From contig CACRSC010000084.1 in NCBI GenBank assembly GCA_902651635.1, forward strand, positions 102,892 to 166,891: a stretch of DNA of 64,000 nucleotides, read 5' to 3'. Position 1 is the stretch's first letter. Each line of letters starts with the position of its first letter. Under the pieces are notes generated by a model. The model had not been told where the DNA came from. It made no database searches and saw only the letters and a list, made by a program, of their open reading frames with translations. Shown here one piece after another: positions 22,667 through 33,024 of this stretch. This DNA comes from Mastigamoeba balamuthi (Eukaryota; Evosea; Mastigamoebida; Mastigamoebidae). A program made the translations under genes and the position numbers.

Positions 22667-24766
22667 GAGAATTGTGCGCTTGTGTTTTACTCGTCTGGAA
22701 TGTGCAGAAATGAAGCACGGATCGCAGGAGCCCCATGTAACCGTTTTACTCCTGGTTCAAATAACGGGAAACGTCATTCCATCTCCTCCGGCATAACAAG
22801 AACGTGTCACTGGGCGCACCACAGGCCACGAGAGAGCAAATGGATCACGGGAGCACAGCTCTCTCCCGAGTTTCAAGAATGTATTCCGTTTTTCCCCTCC
22901 GGAAAAACCCAGATGGACCACATAAGTCATTGCGCGATGCGGGTCGTCTGCATTCATGGTTCTGATGTACTGAACGGCGTTCTCTATGACAAGACTGGCA
23001 TTCAAGTAACGAGAAAGTAGCATCAGATTTTGCTGAGAAACTGAACCTCTCCATCTAACCGATGGATACTATAACGCACCGGTGAGTAATCTCATTCCTC
23101 TGCAACGTCTGTGCCTCAACGCGGATGACAAGCGAAGAGGGGTCCTGACGGAAGGCGACATGTCAACTTTGTGCTGCGATTATCATTGATCAACGCAAGA
23201 GCTATGAACGAAGAGCCTCATTGTTGGCCAACTCCCACGTTCAACTGCGGGCTTCTGGGCCTGAAACAGCAAGCTACTCGGTGCTGGGATGGTGAGGGCG
23301 GGGAAGGGACACCCCTCACAGGTTGCGAAAGCTCACAGGAGAACGAAGAGCTCCCTCGAGTTCTCCTTCACGTACGTCGTGGTGGACCACCCGGTGCCGA
23401 TCCCCGTACCCACGGCCGCCGTGGCAGTGGGCCATGCCAAGGGGCCCTGGGGCTCCTGACGGGCCCGAGGTAGATGTACAGAGCCTCGAGCAGCATGTCG
23501 AAGCATGCCGTGCGAGGCGAGGAGTGAGCTCAGACTGTGCAATGCATCCCTCAAAGGCGGAGCCCTTTTTGCTGACGCAAATGTGTCGAGCAAATGAATT
23601 GTGGGTTTTGGAGCACTGGGGGACCACGCGACACGAAACACGGCACACGGAGGGAGGACAACCAAGGCAACGACGACGACGCGGCACGACGCGCAGAGGG
23701 AAGGGAGAGGCCTCTGGGCTGCATCGCCACGCCGCGCGGCCACGACAGAGGTGAGGACCCTCGGCAGCGGAGCCACAGCCACGCGGCGCTGCGGCGGAAA
23801 GCCCGGAGAAGAGAGGAGGGAGTGACTGGCCCCGTAGGCAGGACGCCGGTGTCTACACTTTGACTGACTGTGCCACGGTGACGGGAGTAGAGTGCAGGCG
23901 TGGCGAGCACTGTTCATCCCGGTATCACTCGGCGAAGAGCACCGGTCGTGTGCCCACTGGACACTGCCCGGGGAGGCGCCCCAGTGACGTCGCCGCGAAA
24001 AATGCATATGGGTCGCCCATCTTCGCGCATTGTTCACTTTTCCTCGTCCACTTTGTCCCGCACTTGCGCTCTCTCGGCTACTCCGGTGCGCCGCACGCGC
24101 GCGGTACCTCCAGGGGCCCCCCCACGGCTACATTGTTGCGATGCCAGCGGGCACACAGGCGCCTGCCTATGCAGGAGCGTCGAGCTGACCGTGTCGAGCG
24201 CCTTCCTCTGTCGGCAGCATCAGTCTGCTGTCTGCTCCTGTCTCTGCGACCCCATGGCCCCCCGCTTGCGCCGGCAGCATCACCCCCCCCCGTCAGCCCT
24301 GCGCTGCTCTGCGCGCACGAGTCCCAGCGAACCGGCTGGCAGGCGCAGCAACGATGTCTCCCGAATTCCGGTACGCATTTTTCCCATATAGGAGATCCGC
24401 GTATCTGTGCCCTCGTACTATTCTTCCACCAGACTCACAGCAACTTGGGCCAGATTGTCCGGGGCATCGGATTCCACATACTGTGATGACAGCGCTGGTT
24501 GAGTGTCATAGATAACGATCTGCAACCGAGGACGAGTACGGAGGGTTCAGTCATTATTGTATTGTCTCCTGGAGTATGGATGTTTGGCTGTTTTCATTGT
24601 CACGGATACGCTGTCCCTATGCCTGACCCCCGAGCTCGTGTTGGTCATCCTGATTCACTGCCCGGATGTGCTTTGTGCAGCTTGAATAAAGGAAATACTG
24701 AAGCCAACAACGTATGTCACTCTTCATCTTGCCTCTGTTTGTTTTGCGCAGGCCTCTCTGGTCATT
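22667..24766. other. gene-free spacer between surface-protein genes
   Basis: No complete gene was recognised. On the minus strand around 23330-23600 two overlapping frames contain protein-like pieces (CVSKKGSAFEGCIAQSE, then DMLLEALYIYLGP), which may be a remnant of a further gene. The rest has no repeat or RNA gene that I could identify. Upstream of 22700 the promoter of copy 1 is expected. Confidence 0.4.
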
Positions 24767-26171
24767 TCACGCACCACATGCCATCGCAAGCACCGAAGAG
24801 AACGCCAGCCACGTGAGCCACGCAGGCGTGTGCAGTGCGGCTGCACCCACGACAGATATTTCTGCATCGATCTCGAGAGGCTTGAGTGGGTCGACGAGCA
24901 GCGAGGCGGTGGCCAGACTGTCCAGCGCGAACTGCTTGTCCTTCAAGATGAGTGCTGCGTCCGAGGCCACCTCCTCGACGGTGTACGCGTTGCTCAGCGG
25001 CGTGATCTCCGCGACGATCACGACTGACTCTTTGCTGTCCCCATTCTCGATCTGTACATCAGTGATTTCGTAGTGATCAACACCAACAGAGGCCCCAACG
25101 TTGTCCGAGACGCTTTTGACCAGCGAAATCCACTGCGCGATGACCTTATCCCTGCGAATATTGCCGACTGTGAGGCGCAGGACAACCTTGTCCGCTGCGC
25201 CTGTGCCATCGGGCCTTCCACATGTGTCTCCCAGCGTAAAGATGGCCAAGATACGCAGGGATTCCGGCAGCAGCATCTTCATGGCTGTCGCACAACAGCC
25301 GTATGTGTTTCGAAGAATCCTCAGAATGGACATGCAGTCCTGGTAATCGCTCGTCTCCGAGCACAGCGACCTCAGCTTGTACTGCAGATCTGCCCACCAG
25401 ATCACCCCGAGGCACTGGTCTCTGGTCCGCACGTCGCGCGAGCAAACCTGCCCGTAGGAAAAGGTGGCATTCGATCTGGAGATGTACAACCTTCTGCAGG
25501 GCGTGCAGTAGCTCTTGGCGATCTGCTTGGCCCTCACCGGATAGTTCTGGATGAGGTCGGACGTTATGAGGATATCTGAGCTGCACCACTGTGCGCCGCG
25601 CTTGAGGCAGGAGAGAGTCATGCTCCTGGCGATGGCGTTCATCTCCGGCGTCGCGAGCGACCCCATCTGGGCGAACTTGGTTGTGCATTGGCTGTCGCAC
25701 AGAGACGGGATGTGCCGAGCAGCGTCGGAGTAATTGCTACGAGCATTATCGACGGTGGTGAACAAGGTCCTTGCTCTCTCCAGACAGAAGGCGGAGCCCG
25801 TGGCGGTTTTTGAGCAGATCAGGTCTGCGGTGACCACGGTGCTGACCAGCCAGGTGCGCATGTCAGCGCTGGTCGGGCAGTGCGTGAGGTACGCGCGGGC
25901 AGCCGAGGCTACCACAGGAAAGCTGCAGGGGAGGGTCGAGTCGCAGGCCGCGGGCAGGAGCGAGTAGTTGCTTGGGATGCCGATGGCCCGAGGGTAGTTG
26001 AAGGTCGTGCTGCACTGGGACATGGCCTCAGTAAGCCTCTGTTGTTGTCTTTGTTAGTGGTCGGGGTTTCGAGTGGCAAGCAACGCGGGGCACCAGATGC
26101 GCTGACGTGCAGTCAGCAGAGGCATTCGACACGAGGAGCGGCAGAACCGAGAGCACTGTGGCCTGAATCAT
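24767..26171 (-). CDS. secreted Cys-rich GPI-type surface protein, family copy 2
   Basis: A short first exon (from ATG 26171) encodes the signal peptide MIQATVLSVLPLLVSNASAD. After an intron of about 60 bases the main exon runs to 24767. It shows the family marks SLCDSQCTTKFAQMGSL, CTPCRRLY, CSRDVRTRDQC, YGCCATAM and VIAQW, many N-glycosylation sequons, and a hydrophobic C-terminus (WLTWLAFSSVLAMACGA) fitting a GPI signal. Its first 130 and last 75 residues are almost identical to copy 3, while the middle is clearly diverged. It is transcribed in the same direction as its neighbours, with its own promoter-sized spacer. A cell-surface role is inferred; no known family was recognised. Confidence 0.8.
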
Positions 26172-26740
26172 GTGCCGAACTCTGGCGTCTTTGATACTCG
26201 CAGGCAACTGGGCAAATCACAGATAACCCAGCGTGGGAAGTGAAACTGGTACCCAAGATTTGATGCCCGGCAGTGAACAACCGCCAAAATCAAATCACAA
26301 ATACTGCACTTCTTCCTCTTGCAGGTCGAGTTCTCGAACAAGATGGGGTTTGCCGACCGAGTTCTGCCATGTCTATGCATTTCATTTCGGTTTTTCTTAA
26401 GATTCAGATTCGCGTTCCTTTTTCCATATCAGTGTCTTGGTGAGGTGATCTTCGTGATCTAGGCCAAGGCCCCTGTACTCCGGCAGTACATGCGCCGATT
26501 TGATGCCGGTTTTAACCTGAGCCGGTTCACTTGGCGGAATGGCCCCGTTCTTTATTCTCAACCGGTTTCATCACTCCCTCCCTGTAGCGGAACTGGTAGC
26601 GGAAGACAAGTTGAGCAATGTTCAATGTTCCAGATTTCGTCTCTGAGGGTGGGAGAGGGAGCAGTTCGGATTCGACGAGAAAAATGAAATTCGGCAGTAA
26701 CACATGATACATTGTATCATTACGGGGGTCTCTGGTCATT

Positions 26741-28140
26741 TCACGCACCACATGCCATCACAAGCACCGAAGAGAACACCAGCCACATGAGCCACGCAGG
26801 CGTGTGCAGTGCGGCTGCACCCACGACAGATATTTCTGCATCGATCTCGAGAGGCTTGAGTGGGTCGACGAGCAGCGAGGCGGTGGCCAGACTGTCCAGC
26901 GCGAACTGCTTGTCCTTCAAGATGAGTGCTGTGTCCGAGGCCACCTCCTCGACGGTGTACGCGTTGCTCCGCGGCGTGATCTCCGCGACGATCACGACTG
27001 ACTCGTTGCTGCCCCCATTCCCGATATGCACATCAGTGATTTCGTTGTCATCGACGCCAACCGAGGCCTTAACGTTGACCGAGACGCTGTAGGCCAGCGA
27101 ACTCCACTGCGCGATGACCTTGTCCCTGTGGACATTGCCGATGGTGAGGCGCAGGACGGTCTTGTCCGCTGTGTCGATGTTATCGGGCCTCCCGCATGCG
27201 TTCCCCAGCATCAAGGAGGCTCTAGACCTCATGGAGTCCGGGAGGAACACCACCAGAGCTGCCGCGCAGCAGCCATATTGGTTGCCCATCAGTTTCAGCG
27301 CAGACATGCAGTTCTCGAGATCGCTTGTCTCCGAGCACAGCGAGTTCAGGCGGTATTGATCATTGGCCTGCCAGACCACATGGAGGCACCGGTCTCTGGT
27401 CCGCACGTCGTGCGAGCAAACGTGCCCATAGGACAAGCCGAATGCCGCTCTGGCAATGTACATCCGCTTGCAGGGCATGCAGTATGTCTGGACGATCTGC
27501 TCGGTCCTCTCTGGATTGGTCTTCATGTAGTCGGTCATAAGGAGAATCTCTGAGCTGCACCACTGTGCGCCGAGCTTGAGGCAGGAGAGAGTCATGTTCC
27601 TGGCGATGGCGCTAATCTCCGGCGTCGCGAGCGACCCCATCTGGGCGAACTTGGTCGTGCATTGGCTGTCGCACAGAGACGGGACGAGCCGAGCGGCGTC
27701 CGAGTAGTTCCTCACAGCGTTATCGACGGTGGTGAACAAGGTCCTTGCTCTCTCCAGACAGAAGGCGGAGCCCGTGGCGGTTTTTGAGCAGATCAGGTCT
27801 GCGGTGACCACGGTGCTGACCAGCCAGTTGTGCATGTCGGCGCTGGTCTGACAGTGCGTGAGGTACGCGCGGGCAGCCGAGGAAACAACAGGCAAGCTGC
27901 AGGGGAGGGTCGAGTCGCAGGCCGCGGGCAGGAGCGAGTAGTTGCTTGGGATGCCGATGGCCCGAGGGTAGTTGAAGGTCGTGTTGCACTGGGACATGGC
28001 CTCAGTAAGCCTCTGTTGTTGTCTCTGTCAGTCCTATGCGCTTCGAGTGGCAAGCAACGCACCAGAGACGCTGACGTGCAGTCAGGAGAGGCATTCGACA
28101 CGAGGAGCGGCAGAACCGAGAGCACTGTGGCCTGAATCAT
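26741..28140 (-). CDS. secreted Cys-rich GPI-type surface protein, family copy 3
   Basis: It has the same two-exon layout as copy 2. The signal peptide exon starts at ATG 28140 (MIQATVLSVLPLLVSNASPD), and the main exon ends at 26741 with a tail almost identical to copy 2. The central part (about residues 150-290 of the main exon) differs at roughly half its positions, with RAAFGLSYGHVCSHD where copy 2 has SNATFSYGQVCSRD. The Cys pattern is kept. The upstream region (28240-28430) also matches that of copy 2 (26290-26440), so whole transcription units were duplicated. It is intact as read. A membrane-anchored surface or adhesion role is inferred only from signal peptide, Cys content and tail. 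Confidence 0.8.
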
Positions 28141-28704
28141 GTGCCGGACACTTGCGACCTAGACTGTCTGACAAAAAGAGTGATCCCCAGATATTCCGCA
28201 GGGAAAAGAAACTGGCACCCAAGATTCGCTGGCACCGGCAGAGTGCACAACCGCCAGATTCGATATTCCGGGTTATCGTTATTCTCTCCCCCCCCTGCAG
28301 GTCGAGTTCCGGACGAATGTGGGGCGACCGAGTTCTGCCAGGTCTGCGGCTTTCATTTCGGTCCCTGGAGATTCAGATTCAAATTCGCGTTCCTTTTTCC
28401 ATCTCAGTGTCTTGGTGAGAGGCGAAGCCACGCAATTGAGAAAAGGACCTCTGCTCCATGCAGAACTCCGACTATTTGATGCACCGATCGGATGTCACGT
28501 CTGACCTGAGAGGTGTGCTCTCGTTGTCTAGTGCCACGGGTAATTAAAAGCTCTTGAAGGTTCTGCAAAAAAGAGCACAGATTTTGTAAAGAATACCTGT
28601 GGGTGTATTATTCCTGCGAGCTTGCCTGATATTACTGGTTAATTATGTTTTTTGATACAGCACTGGACCCTTAGTACACTCAACTATGCTAAGAGAAATC
28701 AAGC

Positions 28705-30133
28705 CTACATTTTGTTCAATTCTGCCCGATGAGAGAAGAGCATTGTATACACCACAGAGAACACGGTCAGCCATGTGAGCCACACAGGCCTGTCACGTGC
28801 AGCTGTGCTACTATCCACATCAATCTTAAGCGGCTTGAGTGGATCAACGAGCAGGGACACTGTGGTCAGGCTCCGCAGCACGAACTGCTTGCCCATCCAG
28901 ACGTATGCTGCATCTGCGGCCACTTCCCTGGCAGTGTAGGCATTACTCAGTGGTGTGATCTCCACGATGATCCCGATTGACGTGTTGCTATCCCCAGGCC
29001 AGCCCCTGTCATCGATGCGCAGGTTCGTGATCTCGTCTGCAGAGATACCAATGATGGCCAAAATGTCGGACCTGATGCCATCGCCCAGAGACGACCACTG
29101 CGCGATGACTCTGTCCCTGCGGACATTGCCTATGGTGATGTGCAGGACAGCCTTATCTGCTTCCATGATGCTCTCGGGCTTCCCGCACGCATCCCCAAGC
29201 AGTTTGGAAGCATTGGCTCTCAGGGAGTCCGGGAGGAGCCCCAGAAGGGCTGTCATACAGCAGCCGACAGTGGTGGGCAGTAGCTTCAGCACGTCCATGC
29301 AGTCCCCAGAATCCCCTGCCTGGAAGCACAGAGTCTGCAGGCGGTACTGCGCCACTGCCTCCCACGCCATCTGGAGGCACAGGTCGCCGCTCTGCACATC
29401 ATGCGAGCAAATGGCCCGATAGGCAACTGGGGCCGAGTTGGCGGTCAGCCGCCGCGTGCAGGGTGTGCAGTAGGTGCGGGCTATCAGCGAGGCAGTAGCG
29501 GTCTCTGTGAAGACCAAGATATTCTGCGTTCTGAGGGTCTCTGCACTGCAAAACTGTTTGTGGTACTTCACACAGGCACGCGACAATTTCGTGGCGATAC
29601 CCTTCATCTCCGGCGTCGTGAGCGACCCCATCTGGGCGAACTTGGTCATGCACTGGCTGTCGCACAGAGACGGGAGGAGCTGCGCGATGTGCGAGTAATT
29701 CTGGCCCGTTTGGATAGCACTGATCACTGCCACCGCTCTCGGTAGGCAGTAGTCGGATCCCGTGACTGTTTTGGAGCAGGTCAGGTCGGCTGTAACCGCG
29801 AGGCTGACCAGCCAGTCCGGTGCTCTCAGAACTCCACGCGGGCACTTACTGAGGACTAAACCGAGACCCGAAGCCACCGCAGGCCAGCTGCAATTAACTG
29901 CCGGGTCACAGGCCTGGGGCAGGAGCGTGTAGTCGCTGGAAATGTTGATGGTCTCTGCAAAAAGATCGAAGGGGTAGGTGCACCAGTCAACACGCCTGAG
30001 TCCCTGGTGGTGGTATGTGTCAGTCCTGATAAGTAGTACCGCCACTGGGCACCTCCTCCTCAGCTCTTCTGCATTCGGGTGGGACCTGCATCGTGAGAAG
30101 CTGAAGCGCGGAGAGAACAGCGGCGTGGATCAT
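28705..30133 (-). CDS. secreted Cys-rich GPI-type surface protein, family copy 4
   Basis: The first exon from ATG 30133 encodes a shorter hydrophobic leader (MIHAAVLSALQLLTMQ). After an intron of about 80 bases the main exon carries the family pattern: SLCDSQCMTKFAQMGSL, CTPCTRRL, CSHDVQSGDLC, GCCMTALLGLLPDSLR, and VIAQW followed by EITPLSNAYTA. The tail (PVWLTWLTVFSVVYTMLF) is hydrophobic but followed by HRAELNKM, so GPI attachment is less certain and a C-terminal membrane helix is possible. It is clearly a member of the array but more distant from copies 2 and 3 than they are from each other. No outside homologue was recognised. Confidence 0.75.
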
Positions 30134-30449
30134 GTGTCGGCTTTTGTGGTACTCGCGGAGCAAAGAGAGAAGTGAAACTGCAGGTGTGAAATTGGCGTGA
30201 AAGATACGCGGCAATAAGCCAACCGCTACAACGAATCCACACGCCAGAAAACGTCGCAGGTCGGAGTAACGGAGCGAGATAAGAGACGCTCAAGCTCAGC
30301 TCTGCAGCACCCTGCACTCCTCTCTCGGATATGGCCTGGGTGTCTAGAGAGTTTCATTTCGCGTTCCGTTTTCCATTTGAAATGCTGGGACTGAAAGCAA
30401 CTTGTTCCCTCTGTTGTGCTTTCGTTGAAGCCCTGACTGAGGGCGCACA

Positions 30450-31034
30450 TCAGGGGGACGAGGCGGGGGCGTTGCTCGAGTCGGAGAGAACGAAGGCGGC
30501 CACGAGGTCCTCCTGCTCGGCAGTCTCGACAGACCCTGGCCTCAGGCCGCGCACCCTCCTCACCGCCTCCCCCGCCGCGAGCCTCTGGGCGTGGGCCACG
30601 TAGCACGCCAGCATCGTGCCCGTCCTCCCTATCCCCGCCGCGCAGTGCACCCCCACGGCCTGCCCACCAGCAGCGCGTCAGTTGGCAGCGACCCACCGCA
30701 ACTGAGGAGAAGAGAGCAGGGCCCTCACCTTGCCCTCGGCCCTGGCCCTGTCGACAAACCGCACAAACGACGTTGCCTGCTCCACTGTGGGCGGGCAGAA
30801 GTCCTGCGAGGGCCAGTGAGCCGTCGCCAGGCGCGTAGGAGGAGGGAGGCCTACGGGGATGGGGAGGTGGAGGCTGCGGATGCTCGGGGGCACGTTGGGA
30901 GGCAGCGACTCGGTCAGCGAGACGAGCTCCGTGATGCCGTGGGACACGAGGTACTCGTAGTGCTGCGGCTGCGTGGGACGCGCCATGCCTGCCAGCACGC
31001 CGGTCACCACCCAGCTGAAGTTCTTGGGCTCCAT
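30450..31034 (-). CDS. DUSP23: dual-specificity phosphatase DUSP23-like
   Basis: Three exons join to about 150 residues, the length of DUSP23. The N-terminus MEPKNFSWVVTGVLAGMARP and the middle LVSLTESLPP and DFCPPTVEQATSFVRF match the family. The P-loop HCAAGIGRTGTMLACY holds the catalytic Cys and Arg of the HCxxGxxR signature, and RLRPGS-type sequence (RGLRPGSVETAEQE) follows. DUSP23 proteins are small cytosolic phosphatases acting on phosphotyrosine and phosphoserine/threonine, without targeting domains. Introns remove the non-conserved parts after LHLPIP and after ARAEGK. The general acid Asp lies in the DFCPP turn. AAATATCTG at 31101 lies about 70 bases upstream. Confidence 0.9.
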
Positions 31035-31100
31035 CTTCCTGACGTCGCGAACAGAGCTCCTCGGCCCCTCACAGCAGCAGCCCGTGCGATGCGATATGTG

Positions 31101-31109
31101 AAATATCTG
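31101..31109 (-). promoter_or_regulatory. AAATATCTG element before DUSP23
   Basis: The element lies 67 bases upstream of the DUSP23 start. It is the reverse-complement form of the shared GATATTT motif. Confidence 0.4.
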
Positions 31110-31395
31110 TGGCGGTGTTCTCTCTCAATTGTATTTCAGGTGCCGTCGGTGTCTGTGCTGGGAGGCTCTGCGCGTATCTCTCCCAGTCTTCCCGCCGGGC
31201 CACTATTTATCCTACTGTGGTCAAACGCGAGGTGTGTGTTGGGTGTCGATTCGAATGTGCTGCCGACGCCCCACAGGCAGATGTGGCCGCAGCGCAGCAC
31301 AGGGGCCTTGTAGGGCTATAGTACTCACTTCGCACGAGAGCAGCCCGTGACAGACGTTCAGTCCCACGGCATCTCTCGCAACGAGGCCAACCGGC

Positions 31396-32615
31396 TCAAC
31401 GGAGGTTGGTGACGTGCGCGAGGGGCTGGATGACGCCCTCGAGGAGGTTGCGGTTCAAGGGGTTCCTGATGGCGTTGGTGATGTAGAGGTAGTCGCTCTC
31501 CCACGCCTCGACCAGGCCGCTGGCCGTGCTGCACCCGATCACGATGACCCCGATGTTCGCTATCAGCCCCGTCTTGTGCAGCACGAACCCCGGCACCTTG
31601 GCGCGCAGCACGTGGACCAGCGACGAGGCGATGATCTGCTGCTCCTCCGACGAGTACGTCACCGAGCAGAGCCTCACGGACAGCGCCATCCCTGCGCCTT
31701 TGGTCGTCAGTCGTCGCTCGCACGCCAGAGCCGGCCCGTACCGACGGCCATCATGGAGCTGAGCCTCGAGCAGTCACCCAGGGGCGAGAGGAGTTCCTGG
31801 AGCGTCTGTGTCCGATCGCAGACCGCAATAGCGGTGCTACTGTTGCTGCTAGTACTGCTGCTGCTGCTGGGAGCGGGGCTCTGGTTGCGCCTGCCGGAGC
31901 GACGCGCGTACACGGAGAAGCGCTGCGAGACCACCGAGACGCCCGGCGCAAGGTCGACGACCAACGCGAGCATCGAGCTGCCCATGTGTTTCCGGGAAGA
32001 CGTACACCGAGTCCGAACGGAAACGCAGTACAACTCGACGCCCTGCAGGCATGAAACACACACAAAAAGTTGAGGCGCATGTGTACCCACCTGCCGAAGG
32101 CGATCTCTGCTTCCGCAGGAATTCATTCCTGTCTCGAAACGTGCAATTTGGCACGAGCCGATGCTCTAAACACGAGAGAATTTGCACAGGTCGAAGTCGA
32201 CTGAACCGCAACATGCACGCCACGCCACGCACAAGCGCGCGCACCGCCGCGCAGGGCAGCGCCAAGCGGGAAGTGGGGACCGCACCTTGGGGACTCGGGA
32301 CTGCAGGACGCGCTCCTGGGCAGCGCTCGGAGTGATTTCGAGCAGAGGACCGCAGACGTCGCACTGGCGGGTCTCGAGCGACGCGGACGAGCAGCAGCGC
32401 GCCTGCATCAGCGCACCCGCGACGTCTGCGCGCGAGAGGCCCCTGTCGCAGCGCCAGCGGGCACGGACGAGCAGCAGGGCGGTGAACGTGCGGCTGTGGA
32501 GCAGCACGCGGGACGAGAGGCTCAGCACGGGGCCCTGGAACGCAGCAAACACCAGGTCGTCGAGCGTGCTCGCCACGTGCAGCGGGATCCGCGTCTGCTG
32601 CACCTCTGTGTCCAT
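31396..32615 (-). CDS. unrecognised cytosolic protein, four exons
   Basis: Exons from ATG 32615 join across introns with good GT and AG ends. The first (MDTEVQQTRIPLHVASTLDD to the end of a Cys-containing beta-rich part with CDVCGPLLEITPS) is followed by short exons. A Ser-rich stretch encoded by CAG repeats comes next (SSMLALVVDLAPG, then a run of Ser/Asn). The last exon is GMALSVRLCSVTYSSEEQQI to the stop after AHVTNLR. No signal peptide or membrane segment is visible. I recognise no family. The last 95 residues look like a compact alpha/beta domain. Intron phases and protein-like composition support the gene; the exact joins in the middle are uncertain. Confidence 0.5.
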
Positions 32616-33024
32616 ATAGCCGGCACTTGCACAGACCGCAGTTACCTGAAAGCAGGCCGCGGGATATCAGTGAGCGAATCTCGCGGGTGGGTGGGGGCGT
32701 GTTTTGAGGGCCCCCACCCGTGCCATATTCCCGGGGACGGCAGGCGGGTACCGAGGGGTGACGACCCAGGAAGAATGGTGCAGTGCGACAACCGCCCAGG
32801 GTGGAAGAGTCTGTTTCGGGCAGGTTTGAGATCTGCCGAATCTATCAATATCTTTATAATGCGTCACTTGGTGCGTCTCTCTCGCCAATAGGAAACAGGA
32901 CGACAAGTGTTGTGGCACATCCCGAGAGTATCCCGTGGGAAGGGATGGGTGGCGCTAGTGAACACGCACACAGTACGCCAGACCACGTGGTTACCTATCA
33001 ACAAATCTCTGGGTTGGCACTGCT
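32616..33024. other. spacer with AT-rich promoter-like elements
   Basis: It contains GATATC near 32662 and a TATCAATATCTTTATAATG stretch near 32841, likely the promoter for the minus-strand gene ending at 31396. No gene recognised. Confidence 0.35.

Noticed and set aside
23860-24486. Plus-strand frame of 208 residues in the surface-array spacer
   Set aside because: No domain, no promoter-like element and mixed low-complexity composition; not supported as a gene.
31753-32073. Plus-strand frame with a Leu-rich membrane-like segment
   Set aside because: The Leu run is the reverse reading of a CAG repeat in the minus-strand gene, which has supported splice sites; the plus frame has no gene context.
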